From NCBI RefSeq assembly GCF_036013645.1, contig NZ_CP107870.1, positions 1-64,000 on the forward strand: DNA of 64,000 bases, written 5' to 3'. The DNA is from Streptomyces sp. NBC_00490 (GTDB taxonomy: Bacteria > Actinomycetota > Actinomycetes > Streptomycetales > Streptomycetaceae). Under the pieces are notes generated by a model that made no database searches, was not told the DNA's origin, and saw nothing but the letters and a program-made list of their open reading frames with translations. A program made the position numbers and the translations under genes. Shown here in pieces: positions 17,566 through 26,785 of this stretch. Each line of letters opens with the position of its first letter. Within the stretch, counting starts at the first letter, position 1.

Positions 17566-17997
17566 TCAGCTCGCGCGTTCGTAGCGGACGATGGCTTGCG
17601 CCCCGTCCTTCTCCAGATGCTTGACCCACTCGGTACCCAGCCAGACCAGCACATCCTGCTCCGAGTAGTGGCCCGGCCCGGCAAGCTCCGGGGTCATCGT
17701 CGTCAGGTACTGCTCTTCCTTCGGGCTGCGCTGGTCGAGGGTCGCCACGGCGAGGCAGTGGTGGTTTTGTCCGAGTCCAGGACGAGCAGCAACACCTTGC
17801 ACCACCGGCCAATTGAGCCCGGGTCCAGTTCCTTGATCAGCCAGCACCGCCACGACGCCACCCGGTACGTGCGGATGTCCTGCGGCCCAGGGGCCGCGCG
17901 CAGTACATGGAGGGACTCTTCCAGGTGGAGGCGGGGCCGCTTGAATGGCAGGTTCAGGGCTACCTCAACCGGGCCGACAGCCGCTCCCTCACAGTGG
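17566..17997 (-). pseudogene. Frameshifted hypothetical gene
   Basis: Two minus-strand frames read as one protein broken near 17770. The first is VEVALNLPFKRPRLHLEESL, continuing through RTYRVASWRCWLIKELDPGS to VLLLVLDSD. The second is CLAVATLDQRSPKEEQYLTT, continuing to LVWLGTEWVKHLEKDGAQAI with a stop at 17566. The amino-acid composition is normal for a soluble protein in both halves and poor outside them. No start codon with a ribosome site is visible for the first half. The family was not recognised. Confidence 0.45.
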
Positions 17998-18133
17998 TGA
18001 CGCAGTGCGGGGGCGGGACGCCACGACGCTCACAAAGGGCGTCCGCAGCCATTCGAGCTGGCTGCGGGTACTTTTGCCGACTCCAGCCCGCCCGCTCCCC
18101 GGCATCTGAGGGCCCCTTCGTCATCCGCCACGC

Positions 18134-18421
18134 CTATTGGCTGCGGTCCCACGGGATCGGGTACGACACGGTCGGCGTCGGCCGCGGGGCGGGCTTGTCC
18201 CAGCCCGGGAAGTGCACCGGGTACACCCCGGTCTGCTGCGGCCGGGGTAACCGGTCCCCCGGCCCGGCGTCGCCGGCCGCGCCGCTGCTATTGCCGTAGC
18301 CGACGGCCACCAGGGCGATCACCGCAAAGATGGTCAACTCTCGCCGCGCTCCAGGGTGCCAGCGCGAGTGCGCTCGTACCTTCGTGCCGTCCGCCCGCTC
18401 GTACTCCCTTACCTGTACCAC
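18134..18421 (-). CDS. Small membrane protein with DGT-VxAH motif
   Basis: A 95-residue protein from GTG 18421, preceded by GGAGGGG at a 9-base spacing. It begins VVQVREYERADGTKVRAHSR, the same DGT-V-x-(G/A)H motif as the gene at 17119. A single membrane helix (LTIFAVIALVAVGYG) and a Pro-rich tail ending WDRSQ follow. The two genes are opposed, with a broken gene between them. Function unknown; the shared layout suggests a related pair of membrane-tethered small proteins. Confidence 0.65.
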   Translation of the reverse strand: MVQVREYERADGTKVRAHSRWHPGARRELTIFAVIALVAVGYGNSSGAAGDAGPGDRLPRPQQTGVYPVHFPGWDKPAPRPTPTVSYPIPWDRSQ

Positions 18422-18706
18422 GGCGTGCTTCCCCTCCACTGGACATCGCGCCGCACCGGCGCAACGGCCATGAAAGCAACCGCCACTGACAACGGGTGAC
18501 CTTTTGATCACGTTCGGGGATCACGCATGCGGTCGGGCCGGTGCAACGGATGGCGTCCCTTGAAGTGGTGTAGCCGGGCTTGGCCGCGGAACGCGCGGGT
18601 GTCTGCCCGGGGCGTGCATCCGCTGGCGGTGCATGCTCCCTGAACAAGGGCAGGCCATCGCGTAAGTCTCCCTGGTGAACGGGCAGTTCAACCGGAGGAG
18701 CATGCG

Positions 18707-19930
18707 ATGGCCTTGTCCCAGTCTGAGCTGATGCGGCTGCTGGAGTCACTACGTCGGGCAGATGGAGTTGAAGCAATCAGGGTGGTGTGCGAGCGCATCC
18801 TGCAGGAGCTCATCGAGGCCGAGGCCACCGAGGTGATCGGTGCCGCCCCGCACGAACACACCGACAAGCGCACGACCTGGCGCAACGGACACCGCGACCG
18901 CCTGCTGACCACGCACGTCGGCGACCTCGATCTGAAGATTCCCAAGGTGCGGACCGGGTCGTTCTTCCCCTCCCTGCTGGAGCGGCGCCGGCGCATCGAC
19001 CGGGCGTTGTTCGCCGTGGTGATGGAGGCATACGTGCACGGAGTCTCGACCCGCTCGGTCGACGACCTGGTCAAAGCACTCGGTGCGGACTCCGGGATCT
19101 CCAAGTCCGAGGTCTCGCGGATCTGCGGCGAACTCGACGAGGAACTGACCGCGTTCAAGGAACGGCCGCTGGACCACACCGTCTTCCCCTACGTCTTCCT
19201 CGACGCCACCTACTGCAAGGCCAGGGTCAATCACCGGCTCGCCTCGCAGGCCGTGGTCATCGCCACCGGGATCTCCGCCACCGGACACCGCGAGATCCTC
19301 GGCGTGATGGTCGGCGACAGCGAATCGAAGCCGTTCTGGACGAAGTTCCTGCGCTCGCTTCGGGCCCGCGGCCTGGAGAACGTCCAGCTGGTGATCTCCG
19401 ACAGCCACAGCGGGCTGGTGGCCGCGATCCGCACCGTCTTCCTCGGCGGCCTGGCAACGCTGCCGCGTCCACTTCGTCCGGGACGTCTTCGCAGTGATCG
19501 AAAAGGGCTCGGGAGAGATGGTCACGGCCACCATCCGCACCATCTTCGCGCAGACCACCGCCGAACAGGTCCGCACCCAGCTGGACGTGGTCGCCGACAT
19601 GCTCGGACGGCAGTACCCCGACAGCAGTTCCCGCAGGTCAAGAAGATGCTGCTGGATGCCGCAACAGACATCACGGCGTTCGCGGACTTCCCGTCGGCGC
19701 ACTGGAAGAAGATCTGGTCGACCAACCCGCTGGAACGGCTGAACCGGGAGATCAAACGACGGGCCGACGTCGTCCAGGTCTTCCCCAACCCCGCAGCCCT
19801 GGACCGGCTCGCCGCTGCGGTCCTGGCCGAACTCCACGACGAATGGCAGGTCTTCGACCGCCGCTACCTCTCCGAAGCCCCCATGGCCGAGCTCTTCACC
19901 ACCCAACGGGACATGACCCCGCGCTGTTGA
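18707..19930 (+). pseudogene. IS256-family transposase with double frameshift
   Basis: Most of an IS256-type mutator transposase is clear: the N-terminal [15 protein letters not shown] segment, first Asp in [11 protein letters not shown], second Asp in [13 protein letters not shown], and the Glu region [13 protein letters not shown] near the C-terminus. Between about 19440 and 19635 the true frame ([20 protein letters not shown]) is displaced, and a second shift restores it at [14 protein letters not shown]. The stretch that would link the second Asp to the Glu is therefore garbled in the continuous frame. ATG 18707 follows CCGGAGGAG. The inverted ends were not identified. Confidence 0.8.
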
Positions 19931-20010
19931 GCCCTGGGCAAGCTTTCCGGAGCGGCGGCTCCATGAGGAGGTAAGGCTGCGTCGGTGTTTCTGCCGTTGT
20001 GGTCGGCTCC

Positions 20011-22206
20011 TCAGTTTCCAGCAGAGCTATGGCGGTCCCGGGGTGGTCCGCCAACTGCTCGGTTCCACAACCACACGCTCCCGTCGCTGCAGCCGACCGC
20101 CAGCAGCAGCCCATCCGGGGAGAACGCAACCGACTCGACGGCTCGGCCAGGGCCCGTGGGCAACTCCCCCATCAGCTGCTGAGTGGCCAGGTCCCACAGC
20201 CACACGCGTCCGTCGCTATCGGTGCCGGGTAGCAGCTGGCCTTTACCGCCAGCTAGAAGCTGCCCGACCGCGCCTCCGCTGGCCAGCAGGCCGCTGGAGG
20301 GAGAGAACGCTACTGCGCAGACAGATCCGCTGCTATGGGTGAGCGGATCACCGATCGGCACCTGGTCCACCGGATCCCACAACCAGACTCGGCTGCTTCC
20401 GTCACTGGTGGCCAGCAGACTGCCGTCCGGAGCGAAGGCCAACGCTCCCACGGCCATATGACGGCCCGTGGACAACTGGCCCACCTGCTCTTGGGTAGCC
20501 GGATCCCACAACCACACCCGCCCAGCGCCGTCGTTGCTGTGCCCGCCGCCGGCCAGCAATTGCCCATCCGGGCGGAACGCCAGCACTTGTACGAAGTTAC
20601 TTTCGCTCGAGAGGGGTTCGCCAACCGGCTCGCCGGTCACCGGGTCCCAGAGCCGTACGTGTCCGAAGCCCTCGCTGGCAGCGAGCAGCTGACTGTCCGG
20701 AGAGAAGGTCGCGCCCCAGCTCAGGTTGATAGTGCCGGTGGGGGGGGCACCGACCGGTTTACCAGTAATCGGGTCCCACAGCCGCACCCGTCGATCCTCG
20801 TCGCTGGCGGCCAGTACCCGGCCATCCGGAGAGAACCCCACGCAGCGATCAGTGTCACTGGTCAGAGGTCCGCCGTTCGACCGCCCTGTAGCCGGGTCCC
20901 ACAACCGCACCCATCCATAGCGATCACAGGCAGCCAGCAGCCGGGCATCCGAGGAGAACGCCACCCATTGGATCCCGGCATGGCCCGTCTGAGGGGTACT
21001 GATCTGCAGGAAACGGCGGACCTTCCCCTGCTTTTGTGCCTGGTCGACGAACCAGTGGGCGTAACCCTTCGCCGTCTCGTACTCCTCCAGCCGGGCCCGC
21101 CACTCCTGCTCGGCCTCGGCCACAATCGCCGCAGCTTGCAGGCGTGCCTGGAGCAGCACCTGCTCGGCCTCAAAGGCGAGTTCGGCCTGCCGATCGGCTT
21201 TCGCCTGGGCTTGCTCGACGAGCCGGAGCGCGTCAGCGCGCGCGTCCCAGTAGGCATTCTGACGGGCCGCCTCCACCTCCTGCTCAGCATGAGCTGCGAT
21301 CGCAGCGGCCTCGGCCCATGCCCGTTTCAGAATGTTTCTGGCCTGCTCCTCGTCAGGAGGGTGTTGGCCTTGAGCGTGACCAGCGTGCTCTTGTTGCTCG
21401 GTGTCGATGATGGCGGCCAGAAGCCGGTCACGGCGCTCCCACTCGGCCTCCTGGCGGGTCTCGTGCAGGACATCGTCCGCGGTGTATGTCGCTTCGGCGC
21501 GCAGCAGGTCGGCCGTTCGTTCGGCGCGGGCAAGAAGCAATCGGGCGTCATTCTCGGTCTGCTGGCGCTGCGTGGTGGCTTCGTCAGCCAGCTGTGCCTG
21601 GAGCCGATCGTGTGCTTGCCGAGCCGCTTGGTGGGCCTGGGCCCGTATGGCCTGGGCATCTGCCTCGGCTGCGGCAAGGACCTGTTCGCTGCGCTCTTTC
21701 GCATCGCGCAGCAAGTCCTCCCCCAGCACCGTTGCCCGGGCCTTGGCTAGCGCCTCCCTTATCTCGCCGGGTACTGCGGTAGAGGCGTCATCGGTGGGCT
21801 GAAGCCTCTGCTGTCCGGTTTGAGCCTGCAGCTGTTTGCGGAACTCGGTGTCCATCCCCTGCAGGCGCATCAGGTCCTGCCAGCGTCTTTCCCACTGCCC
21901 CCAGAGCTGCTTGTAGTCGCCCACCGCAGGCCAGGCCAGGACGAGTTGCTTGATCAGCGCGGACAGGAACTCGTGCTTGGGGACCCTCTTGCCGTTGAGG
22001 ATTTCGGACAACGTGGCCGCGTTCAGACGCCACTTGCCGTTCTTCTGCTCCGCAGCGAACTTGGCCGCCGCAGCGACCAACGCACTCTGCTTCGGCTTCC
22101 CACACTGAATGTGCAAGTCACGAAGATCCCGCGCGAACTCGTCGCGGGCGGTCTTGAAGCGGGTGGCCGGGTCATCCGGTCCGGCCGCTAGCGATTCCTG
22201 CGGCAC
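20011..22206 (-). CDS. HTH / coiled-coil / WD40 protein
   Basis: A 731-residue protein. Residues ~15-100 look like a helix-turn-helix of the type found at the N-terminus of Streptomyces sensor proteins (LNAATLSEILNGKRVPKHEF). Residues ~150-390 are a long Ala/Glu/Gln/Arg-rich coiled coil. Residues ~410-725 contain seven WD40 repeats, each with a FSPDG-LLA-RVWLWDP pattern. A membrane segment is not evident. WD40 propellers act as protein-binding platforms; the specific role is unknown. The HTH plus Ala/Glu coiled-coil layout is shared with the protein at 25605-26660. Confidence 0.75.
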   Translation of the reverse strand: MPQESLAAGPDDPATRFKTARDEFARDLRDLHIQCGKPKQSALVAAAAKFAAEQKNGKWRLNAATLSEILNGKRVPKHEFLSALIKQLVLAWPAVGDYKQLWGQWERRWQDLMRLQGMDTEFRKQLQAQTGQQRLQPTDDASTAVPGEIREALAKARATVLGEDLLRDAKERSEQVLAAAEADAQAIRAQAHQAARQAHDRLQAQLADEATTQRQQTENDARLLLARAERTADLLRAEATYTADDVLHETRQEAEWERRDRLLAAIIDTEQQEHAGHAQGQHPPDEEQARNILKRAWAEAAAIAAHAEQEVEAARQNAYWDARADALRLVEQAQAKADRQAELAFEAEQVLLQARLQAAAIVAEAEQEWRARLEEYETAKGYAHWFVDQAQKQGKVRRFLQISTPQTGHAGIQWVAFSSDARLLAACDRYGWVRLWDPATGRSNGGPLTSDTDRCVGFSPDGRVLAASDEDRRVRLWDPITGKPVGAPPTGTINLSWGATFSPDSQLLAASEGFGHVRLWDPVTGEPVGEPLSSESNFVQVLAFRPDGQLLAGGGHSNDGAGRVWLWDPATQEQVGQLSTGRHMAVGALAFAPDGSLLATSDGSSRVWLWDPVDQVPIGDPLTHSSGSVCAVAFSPSSGLLASGGAVGQLLAGGKGQLLPGTDSDGRVWLWDLATQQLMGELPTGPGRAVESVAFSPDGLLLAVGCSDGSVWLWNRAVGGPPRDRHSSAGN

Positions 22207-22462
22207 TTATCCCCCGGACGGTCGCGCGCTGGAACACGAAGTGTAGCGATGCCCCGCGAAGAAATACGAAGGAATCACAGCATCGGGATTCTTCAACCAC
22301 ATTCCATGATCATCACAATCTGATCTGCAGTTTTCCGCTCCTACGAGTTCGCCCCCGACTCCTGGAAGACGCCCTGCAGATGCGGTGCGATGAACACAGA
22401 ACGCATCCCTGCCCCGGCCGCCCGGGACACACCAGGGAGCTAAGCAAGAGGGGCACCACGCC

Positions 22463-22654
22463 ATGAGCAAGCAGAAGACCACCACTACAGCCGCAACCGC
22501 AGCACCCTGGCAGCTGCACTTGGGCCGCAAGGGACTCGACGTCCGCGCCGGACACCACCTCAGCCTGAGTGTCTCGCTGCCAATCCTCGCCTGGGGCACC
22601 AGCGTCAGCGGCCTGCTCAGCACCGCCGGCCACTGGATCCAGTTCCTGCCGTAA
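22463..22654 (+). CDS. Small hypothetical protein
   Basis: A 63-residue protein beginning MSKQKTTTTAATAAPWQLHL with a hydrophobic C-terminal half (LSLSVSLPILAWGTSVSGLL). GAGGGG lies 9 bases upstream of the ATG. It is divergent from the WD40 gene. It may be membrane-associated. The family was not recognised. Confidence 0.5.
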   Translation: MSKQKTTTTAATAAPWQLHLGRKGLDVRAGHHLSLSVSLPILAWGTSVSGLLSTAGHWIQFLP

Positions 22655-22961
22655 TGCCCCACCAACACCAGCCAGCCCCACAGCGGGTGACGACCACTAG
22701 GTCGGCACCCGCCTCCTCTGTACACCCAGTCCCCACCGCACCCCGCCGCCCACCCAAACCGCCGCGCCCATCCACCAGACCGCAACCGTGTCGGAATCCG
22801 GTGCAGGTTCACGAGCAGCCCGATCTGACGCTGAGTCTGACATGCACTCGAAGTACGCGAGCACCTCCGGCGGATGGAATTGGCCTCGGCAGGAAGGTGG
22901 CTTGTCGGGCGCGGCTACGGCGCGTCCCAGTGCGTGAGCGACTCTCGAATGCTGATCTGGT
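22655..22961. other. Gap without convincing gene
   Basis: About 300 bp downstream of the kinase-like gene and of the small plus-strand gene. A minus-strand open frame starting MSDSASDRAAREPAPDSD has no ribosome site and no family match. No strong terminator hairpin was found. Confidence 0.35.
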
Positions 22962-24023
22962 TCAGCGCGTTTGAGTGAAGGAAAGCAGCACCAGTGTGAC
23001 GACCACGAGCGCGGCAAAGAGCAACAGTCGGGCTCGTGGCTCGAACTGCGGTGAGGGCGGCCCGGACGGCCCCGGGAAATGAGGCGTTTTGGGCCGCGGC
23101 GGAGGCGCAGTGGCAGCAACACGCCTGCGACCCGTCGCGGTCGGTGAAAGCAGTACCCGGTCGGCTGCCCGTCCCGACGCTTCGACTGCGGCTTCCAAAG
23201 GCGCCAACCACTCGCTAATCCGCGGTCGCGCTTCGAGGCGGTCCCTCGCGGTCGCTGTGGCCAGGCGCCCCAGTTTTGGCGATACCTCAGACAGAGCCTG
23301 AGGATCGCGGGTGTTCTGGTCTCCGGCGAACAACCGCATGGCGAGGAGCGTGAACTTGTACGAGTCAGAGGCCCGGGTGAGCGGGTCTTCACCGCTGGGG
23401 ACCTCCCAGCCCGGCGTCTCAAGCGGAGGCAGGAGATGAGCCCCTTGGACACCCATCGAGTCGCAGTCGATCAGGAAGCAGCTAATCGGGCCAGCCAGCG
23501 AGAAGAGAACGTTCTTGGGCGACAGGTCCCCGACGACGACGCCGAGCTCGTGGAGGCGCACAAGGAGTCGACCCAGGTCGAGCAAGAGACAAAGTCGGGC
23601 TGTGCGATCCACGGTAATTCCGAGGCGCCGCTCATACACGGGACCATTCAGCAGGAATTCCACGCCTGCCGGGGCTGCCTTGGGCCCACGGATGTCCAAG
23701 GTGTAGTGCGAGGGGATCTCCGACATGAGGAATCCGGAGACGACCCCGGGCGTCTGGTACACGGCTGCCAGTGGCCAAGCTAGGCGCTCACGCATGAGTT
23801 CGGTGTCTGCCGTGCTCAGAGTGTCAGGGAACGCGATGAAGCGACGCAGAATCGCCTCGTCGACCTGCTCCCGGGCTCCTGGGAGGTAGCGCTTGAAGAC
23901 GAGCTTTCCAGTGAATCCAACAGGCGGCTGACGTAGCCGCGAGACCGTTCCTACGGCGCCCCTGCCCAGATCGACTCCGATGTCGAGGGCGCCCAGCTGG
24001 ACAACGGGCAGTACGACACTCAC
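22962..24023 (-). CDS. Membrane-anchored Ser/Thr kinase-like protein (TerY-P kinase)
   Basis: A 353-residue protein. The N-lobe has a glycine loop (DLGRGAVGTVSRL) and the ATP-anchoring Lys in LVFKRYLP. The catalytic loop reads VVVGDLSPKNVLFS, and the metal-binding motif is LIDCDSM in place of DFG. A Pro-rich linker and one C-terminal membrane helix (LLLFAALVVVTLVLLSF) follow. It overlaps the upstream phosphatase gene by 4 bases (ATGA type), so the two are probably translationally coupled. With the PP2C and vWA genes it forms the set described as the TerY-phosphorylation triad. Activity is plausible but unproven because the HRD and DFG motifs deviate. Confidence 0.75.
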   Translation of the reverse strand: MSVVLPVVQLGALDIGVDLGRGAVGTVSRLRQPPVGFTGKLVFKRYLPGAREQVDEAILRRFIAFPDTLSTADTELMRERLAWPLAAVYQTPGVVSGFLMSEIPSHYTLDIRGPKAAPAGVEFLLNGPVYERRLGITVDRTARLCLLLDLGRLLVRLHELGVVVGDLSPKNVLFSLAGPISCFLIDCDSMGVQGAHLLPPLETPGWEVPSGEDPLTRASDSYKFTLLAMRLFAGDQNTRDPQALSEVSPKLGRLATATARDRLEARPRISEWLAPLEAAVEASGRAADRVLLSPTATGRRRVAATAPPPRPKTPHFPGPSGPPSPQFEPRARLLLFAALVVVTLVLLSFTQTR

Positions 24024-24931
24024 GGTTGGTCCCGCCCCCGCCCTTGGGCCCAGATCGCGAGCATCGTGCGGTCGTCGTCGTACAACTCCCGGGAGAAGTC
24101 AAGGAGATAGGCGAAGTCATGCGCGTTCGGCGGGGTGGCGAGGTGTTCGGCAAAGAAATCGCCCACAAGATTTCTGCTGTCCGCGAGGGCATCGGCGAAT
24201 CCGTCGGTGGCTACTACGAGAGCCGCCTCCCAGGGAATGAGCACCCTCAAGGTGGCCACCTCGGCCGGGACCCGCGGAAGCGCAACCACCTCAGTGCGGA
24301 CGAGTTCGTGCGGCCCGTCACTGTTGAAAAGTTTCGTGAAACGACCCTTCTCGAGCATCCACGCCGAGGAGTCACCGACCTGGGCGAGCGTGATTTCCAG
24401 ACCGCCTGACGCCGGGCACGCGGTTCCCGCGATCAGGGTAGCGGCCAGCATCTGCTCTGCCGCCGCAGGATCCGGCTCCGAGACGCCCAGCATCTTCGCC
24501 GCGTGCTCCACCAACTGCCAGGAGACGATGCGTGCCAGGTGGCCCCAGTCGACAACGGTTCCCTCAAATGCAATCTGCCGCAGCGCTTCGTCGACCGCGC
24601 TGCGGCAGGCCAACGCGGCCCCCACGTGCGCATCGGAGGCCTCGGAGACTCCATCGGCAACCGCGAAGGCCAGGGTGTCGTGGTCTGCGTCGTAGAAGGC
24701 GGCGACGTCGTCCTCACGTGGCCGCCCTTGGTGGCGGTGGGCGGGGCCGCGTGTCGAGGCCAGACGCAGCGTCATCCGATCGGTCGACCAGCCGTCGTAA
24801 ATGGTGTCCGGGCGGTACGAACTCCTGGTCGGCGGTCGTGGCTCGAAGTCCATGCCGGGCTGGCCCAGCACTAGAGGCCGACGCGGTACAAGTGAGGGCT
24901 CCTCGATGTGTTCACTGGATTCGGGCCGCAT
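24020..24931 (-). CDS. PP2C-family protein phosphatase (TerY-P)
   Basis: A 303-residue protein with PP2C metal-binding motifs in order: REDDVAAFYD, FAVADGVSEASDAHVGA, QVGDSSAWML, VVATDGFADAL and DDRTMLAI at the end. These Asp residues coordinate the two metal ions that activate water for phosphate hydrolysis. It is the second gene of a tightly packed operon (its start shares base 24931 with the end of the vWA gene), and its likely substrate is the kinase next door or the vWA protein. The N-terminal ~50 residues before RMTLRLASTRG look unstructured. Confidence 0.85.
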   Translation of the reverse strand: MRPESSEHIEEPSLVPRRPLVLGQPGMDFEPRPPTRSSYRPDTIYDGWSTDRMTLRLASTRGPAHRHQGRPREDDVAAFYDADHDTLAFAVADGVSEASDAHVGAALACRSAVDEALRQIAFEGTVVDWGHLARIVSWQLVEHAAKMLGVSEPDPAAAEQMLAATLIAGTACPASGGLEITLAQVGDSSAWMLEKGRFTKLFNSDGPHELVRTEVVALPRVPAEVATLRVLIPWEAALVVATDGFADALADSRNLVGDFFAEHLATPPNAHDFAYLLDFSRELYDDDRTMLAIWAQGRGRDQP

Positions 24932-25608
24932 CAGATCACATCAATTGCCACAGTGAAGCCTTCAGGCTTCTCGACGACCAGTTGCGGTGCATCTGCCGAC
25001 AGCGAGAGCCCCGAGGCGATCACGCTGCGGGTAAGGGCCGCACTGAATCTAGCCACAGCCTCGCCGACGTCCACCCCACGATCCACGATGAAGGCGAAGT
25101 TCGGTGATGTCGCCACCACACCGAGGACATGTGGATCGGCGTCCCCTATACCGCAGGCGATGATGTTCGGAGCAGCCGGCGTGATAGTGCGATCGACGAG
25201 GCGTCGATGGGCTGAAACCCAGTCGTCGGTTCCGTTCGGTAGGCCGTCTGTCAGCATGAAGACGGCTGGCCGGTGAATCAAATAGCCGTCCGATTTGAGC
25301 TCTATCACGTCTCTGGGAATACGCTGGGCGAGGTCGTCGAAGAGCATGGCGAAGTTGGTACTGCCCCGAGCTTCCAATCGAGCCGAGAGATCTGACGTGC
25401 GTAGGTCCTCCAGGTGGCTCCGTTCGACAACGTCGTCCGAGAACCCGAGCAGTGAAAAGCGAATTTTGGCAGCCGCCATCGGCTCACTCAGCAAAATTTC
25501 CGTAAGACGCCGGATCCCGTCGTTCAGCTCTTCCAGGTGCGGCGCCATCGACCCTGACTCGTCTACAACGAGGTAAATGGGCAACACGCTGCCGCGTGTC
25601 TCGATCAT
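24931..25608 (-). CDS. TerY-like vWA domain protein
   Basis: A 225-residue single vWA domain. The MIDAS motif is DESGSM (residues 16-21), with a conserved Thr in RGSTNFA and an acidic residue in FMLTDGLPNGTD. Length and layout match TerY of tellurite/stress gene neighbourhoods. It overlaps the upstream HTH/membrane gene by 4 bases and abuts the phosphatase gene. In this family the vWA protein is thought to bind a phosphorylated partner or act as the switch read by the kinase and phosphatase; the partner here is unknown. Confidence 0.85.
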   Translation of the reverse strand: MIETRGSVLPIYLVVDESGSMAPHLEELNDGIRRLTEILLSEPMAAAKIRFSLLGFSDDVVERSHLEDLRTSDLSARLEARGSTNFAMLFDDLAQRIPRDVIELKSDGYLIHRPAVFMLTDGLPNGTDDWVSAHRRLVDRTITPAAPNIIACGIGDADPHVLGVVATSPNFAFIVDRGVDVGEAVARFSAALTRSVIASGLSLSADAPQLVVEKPEGFTVAIDVI

Positions 25609-26660
25609 GACTGTGCTTTCCCTTCCACTGACTTCCGAGGCCTCGATGGTTCCGAGTTGGACCCCTGCTCCTCTGACCGTAGTATCCCGTCCACAGGAAG
25701 GCTTCCACTCAACGCCCGCCCCGCTAGAAACACACTTCCCATTAATCCGCCCATCCCGATTCCACTCGCGCAGCCGAGCAACAGACCGTCCACAAGATGC
25801 GTTGCGCTAGCGCCCACGACGATGGTTCCCGCGGCTAGACCGACCAGTCCGCCGAGCCCCGTCAGTCCTGGAGTACGGTGCCAGAAAGGTTCCGGGCCGT
25901 GATGCCGGGCAATGCCAGCCATGACCTCCCCAGTGAAGAGCCCTACGGTGATTCCCGCGACAGCTCCCCCCAGAACCGAATTCCCCAGCGCATGGTTGGC
26001 CACGAGAGCGCCTACTACGCCTCCGGCTAGCAGACCGCATGTTGAATAGAGGAAAAGAACTAGACTCAGCTGCACCCGGAATGACAATCTGGCGGAAGTG
26101 AGCCCATTAAACTGGCCGTCTGCAGAATCAGCTGCCTCAGGTCTCTGCTCGATTTCCTCCTCGAGACTCGATCCTTCGACCTCTTGCTCAGCCGCCGCTA
26201 TCGATCTGGCAAAAGCGATCTCGTCCTGGGCCGCTCGCCACGCGGCTGCCACAGCCTGTTCTGACTCGGCGTCGCGAACTGCTGTGGAAGTGGCCGCTCG
26301 TGCTTTTTCTGCTTCCCTCGCCTCTTCGGACAGTTTATTTCCAGGGACACTGTTCCCCTGATAGAGGGCGTACAGCCGCTTAATCAGGAAATCGACGTCA
26401 TGATCGATGGATATCGACTGCTTTGCCAAGCAGCGGATAAGAATGTCCCACCGACTCCACCGTGGATTATCCTTGCCATTGAGCATTCGCCCAATAGTGG
26501 ATCGGCTCAATGCCTTGTCATTGCGTTCGATGAACTCTTCCAGCTGGCGATAAGACGGGCTACCCGCCTCTTGGTAAAGACGGTTGACCTCCCCGACGAG
26601 GTCCGGAACCGGAGCTCGCGGTGACGCAAGCGGACGCCCCGCGGCACTCGTCTGCTCCAC
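25605..26660 (-). CDS. HTH / coiled-coil / multi-helix membrane protein
   Basis: A 351-residue protein. Residues ~15-100 hold a helix-turn-helix (SYRQLEEFIERNDKALSRST, then IGRMLNGKDNPRW). Residues ~115-175 are Ala/Glu-rich and probably coiled-coil. Residues ~190-325 contain several Gly-rich membrane helices (YSTCGLLAGGVVGALVANHA; GGAVAGITVGLFTGEVMAGI; LGGLVGLAAGTIVVGASA). It is the first gene of the vWA/PP2C/kinase operon and overlaps TerY by 4 bases, so it is likely a working partner of the triad, perhaps the membrane sensor or output. This fourth component is not part of the usual description. The promoter should lie just right of 26660. Confidence 0.7.
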   Translation of the reverse strand: MEQTSAAGRPLASPRAPVPDLVGEVNRLYQEAGSPSYRQLEEFIERNDKALSRSTIGRMLNGKDNPRWSRWDILIRCLAKQSISIDHDVDFLIKRLYALYQGNSVPGNKLSEEAREAEKARAATSTAVRDAESEQAVAAAWRAAQDEIAFARSIAAAEQEVEGSSLEEEIEQRPEAADSADGQFNGLTSARLSFRVQLSLVLFLYSTCGLLAGGVVGALVANHALGNSVLGGAVAGITVGLFTGEVMAGIARHHGPEPFWHRTPGLTGLGGLVGLAAGTIVVGASATHLVDGLLLGCASGIGMGGLMGSVFLAGRALSGSLPVDGILRSEEQGSNSEPSRPRKSVEGKAQS

Positions 26661-26785
26661 CGCGCCCCCTCAGGCAATGGATCCACCTGACGCTTTGAGA
26701 CACTGTCTCACTCTGTCTCAACTGGGCTTGATCCGCTTTGACGGACATCCGAGATCAGGGGTTCTGCCCCGGGAGGATGTCCATC

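Noticed and set aside
22697..23452. Minus-strand 251-codon frame opposite and beside the kinase gene
   Set aside because: It overlaps the kinase in another frame, is Arg/Pro-rich and lacks motifs or a ribosome site.
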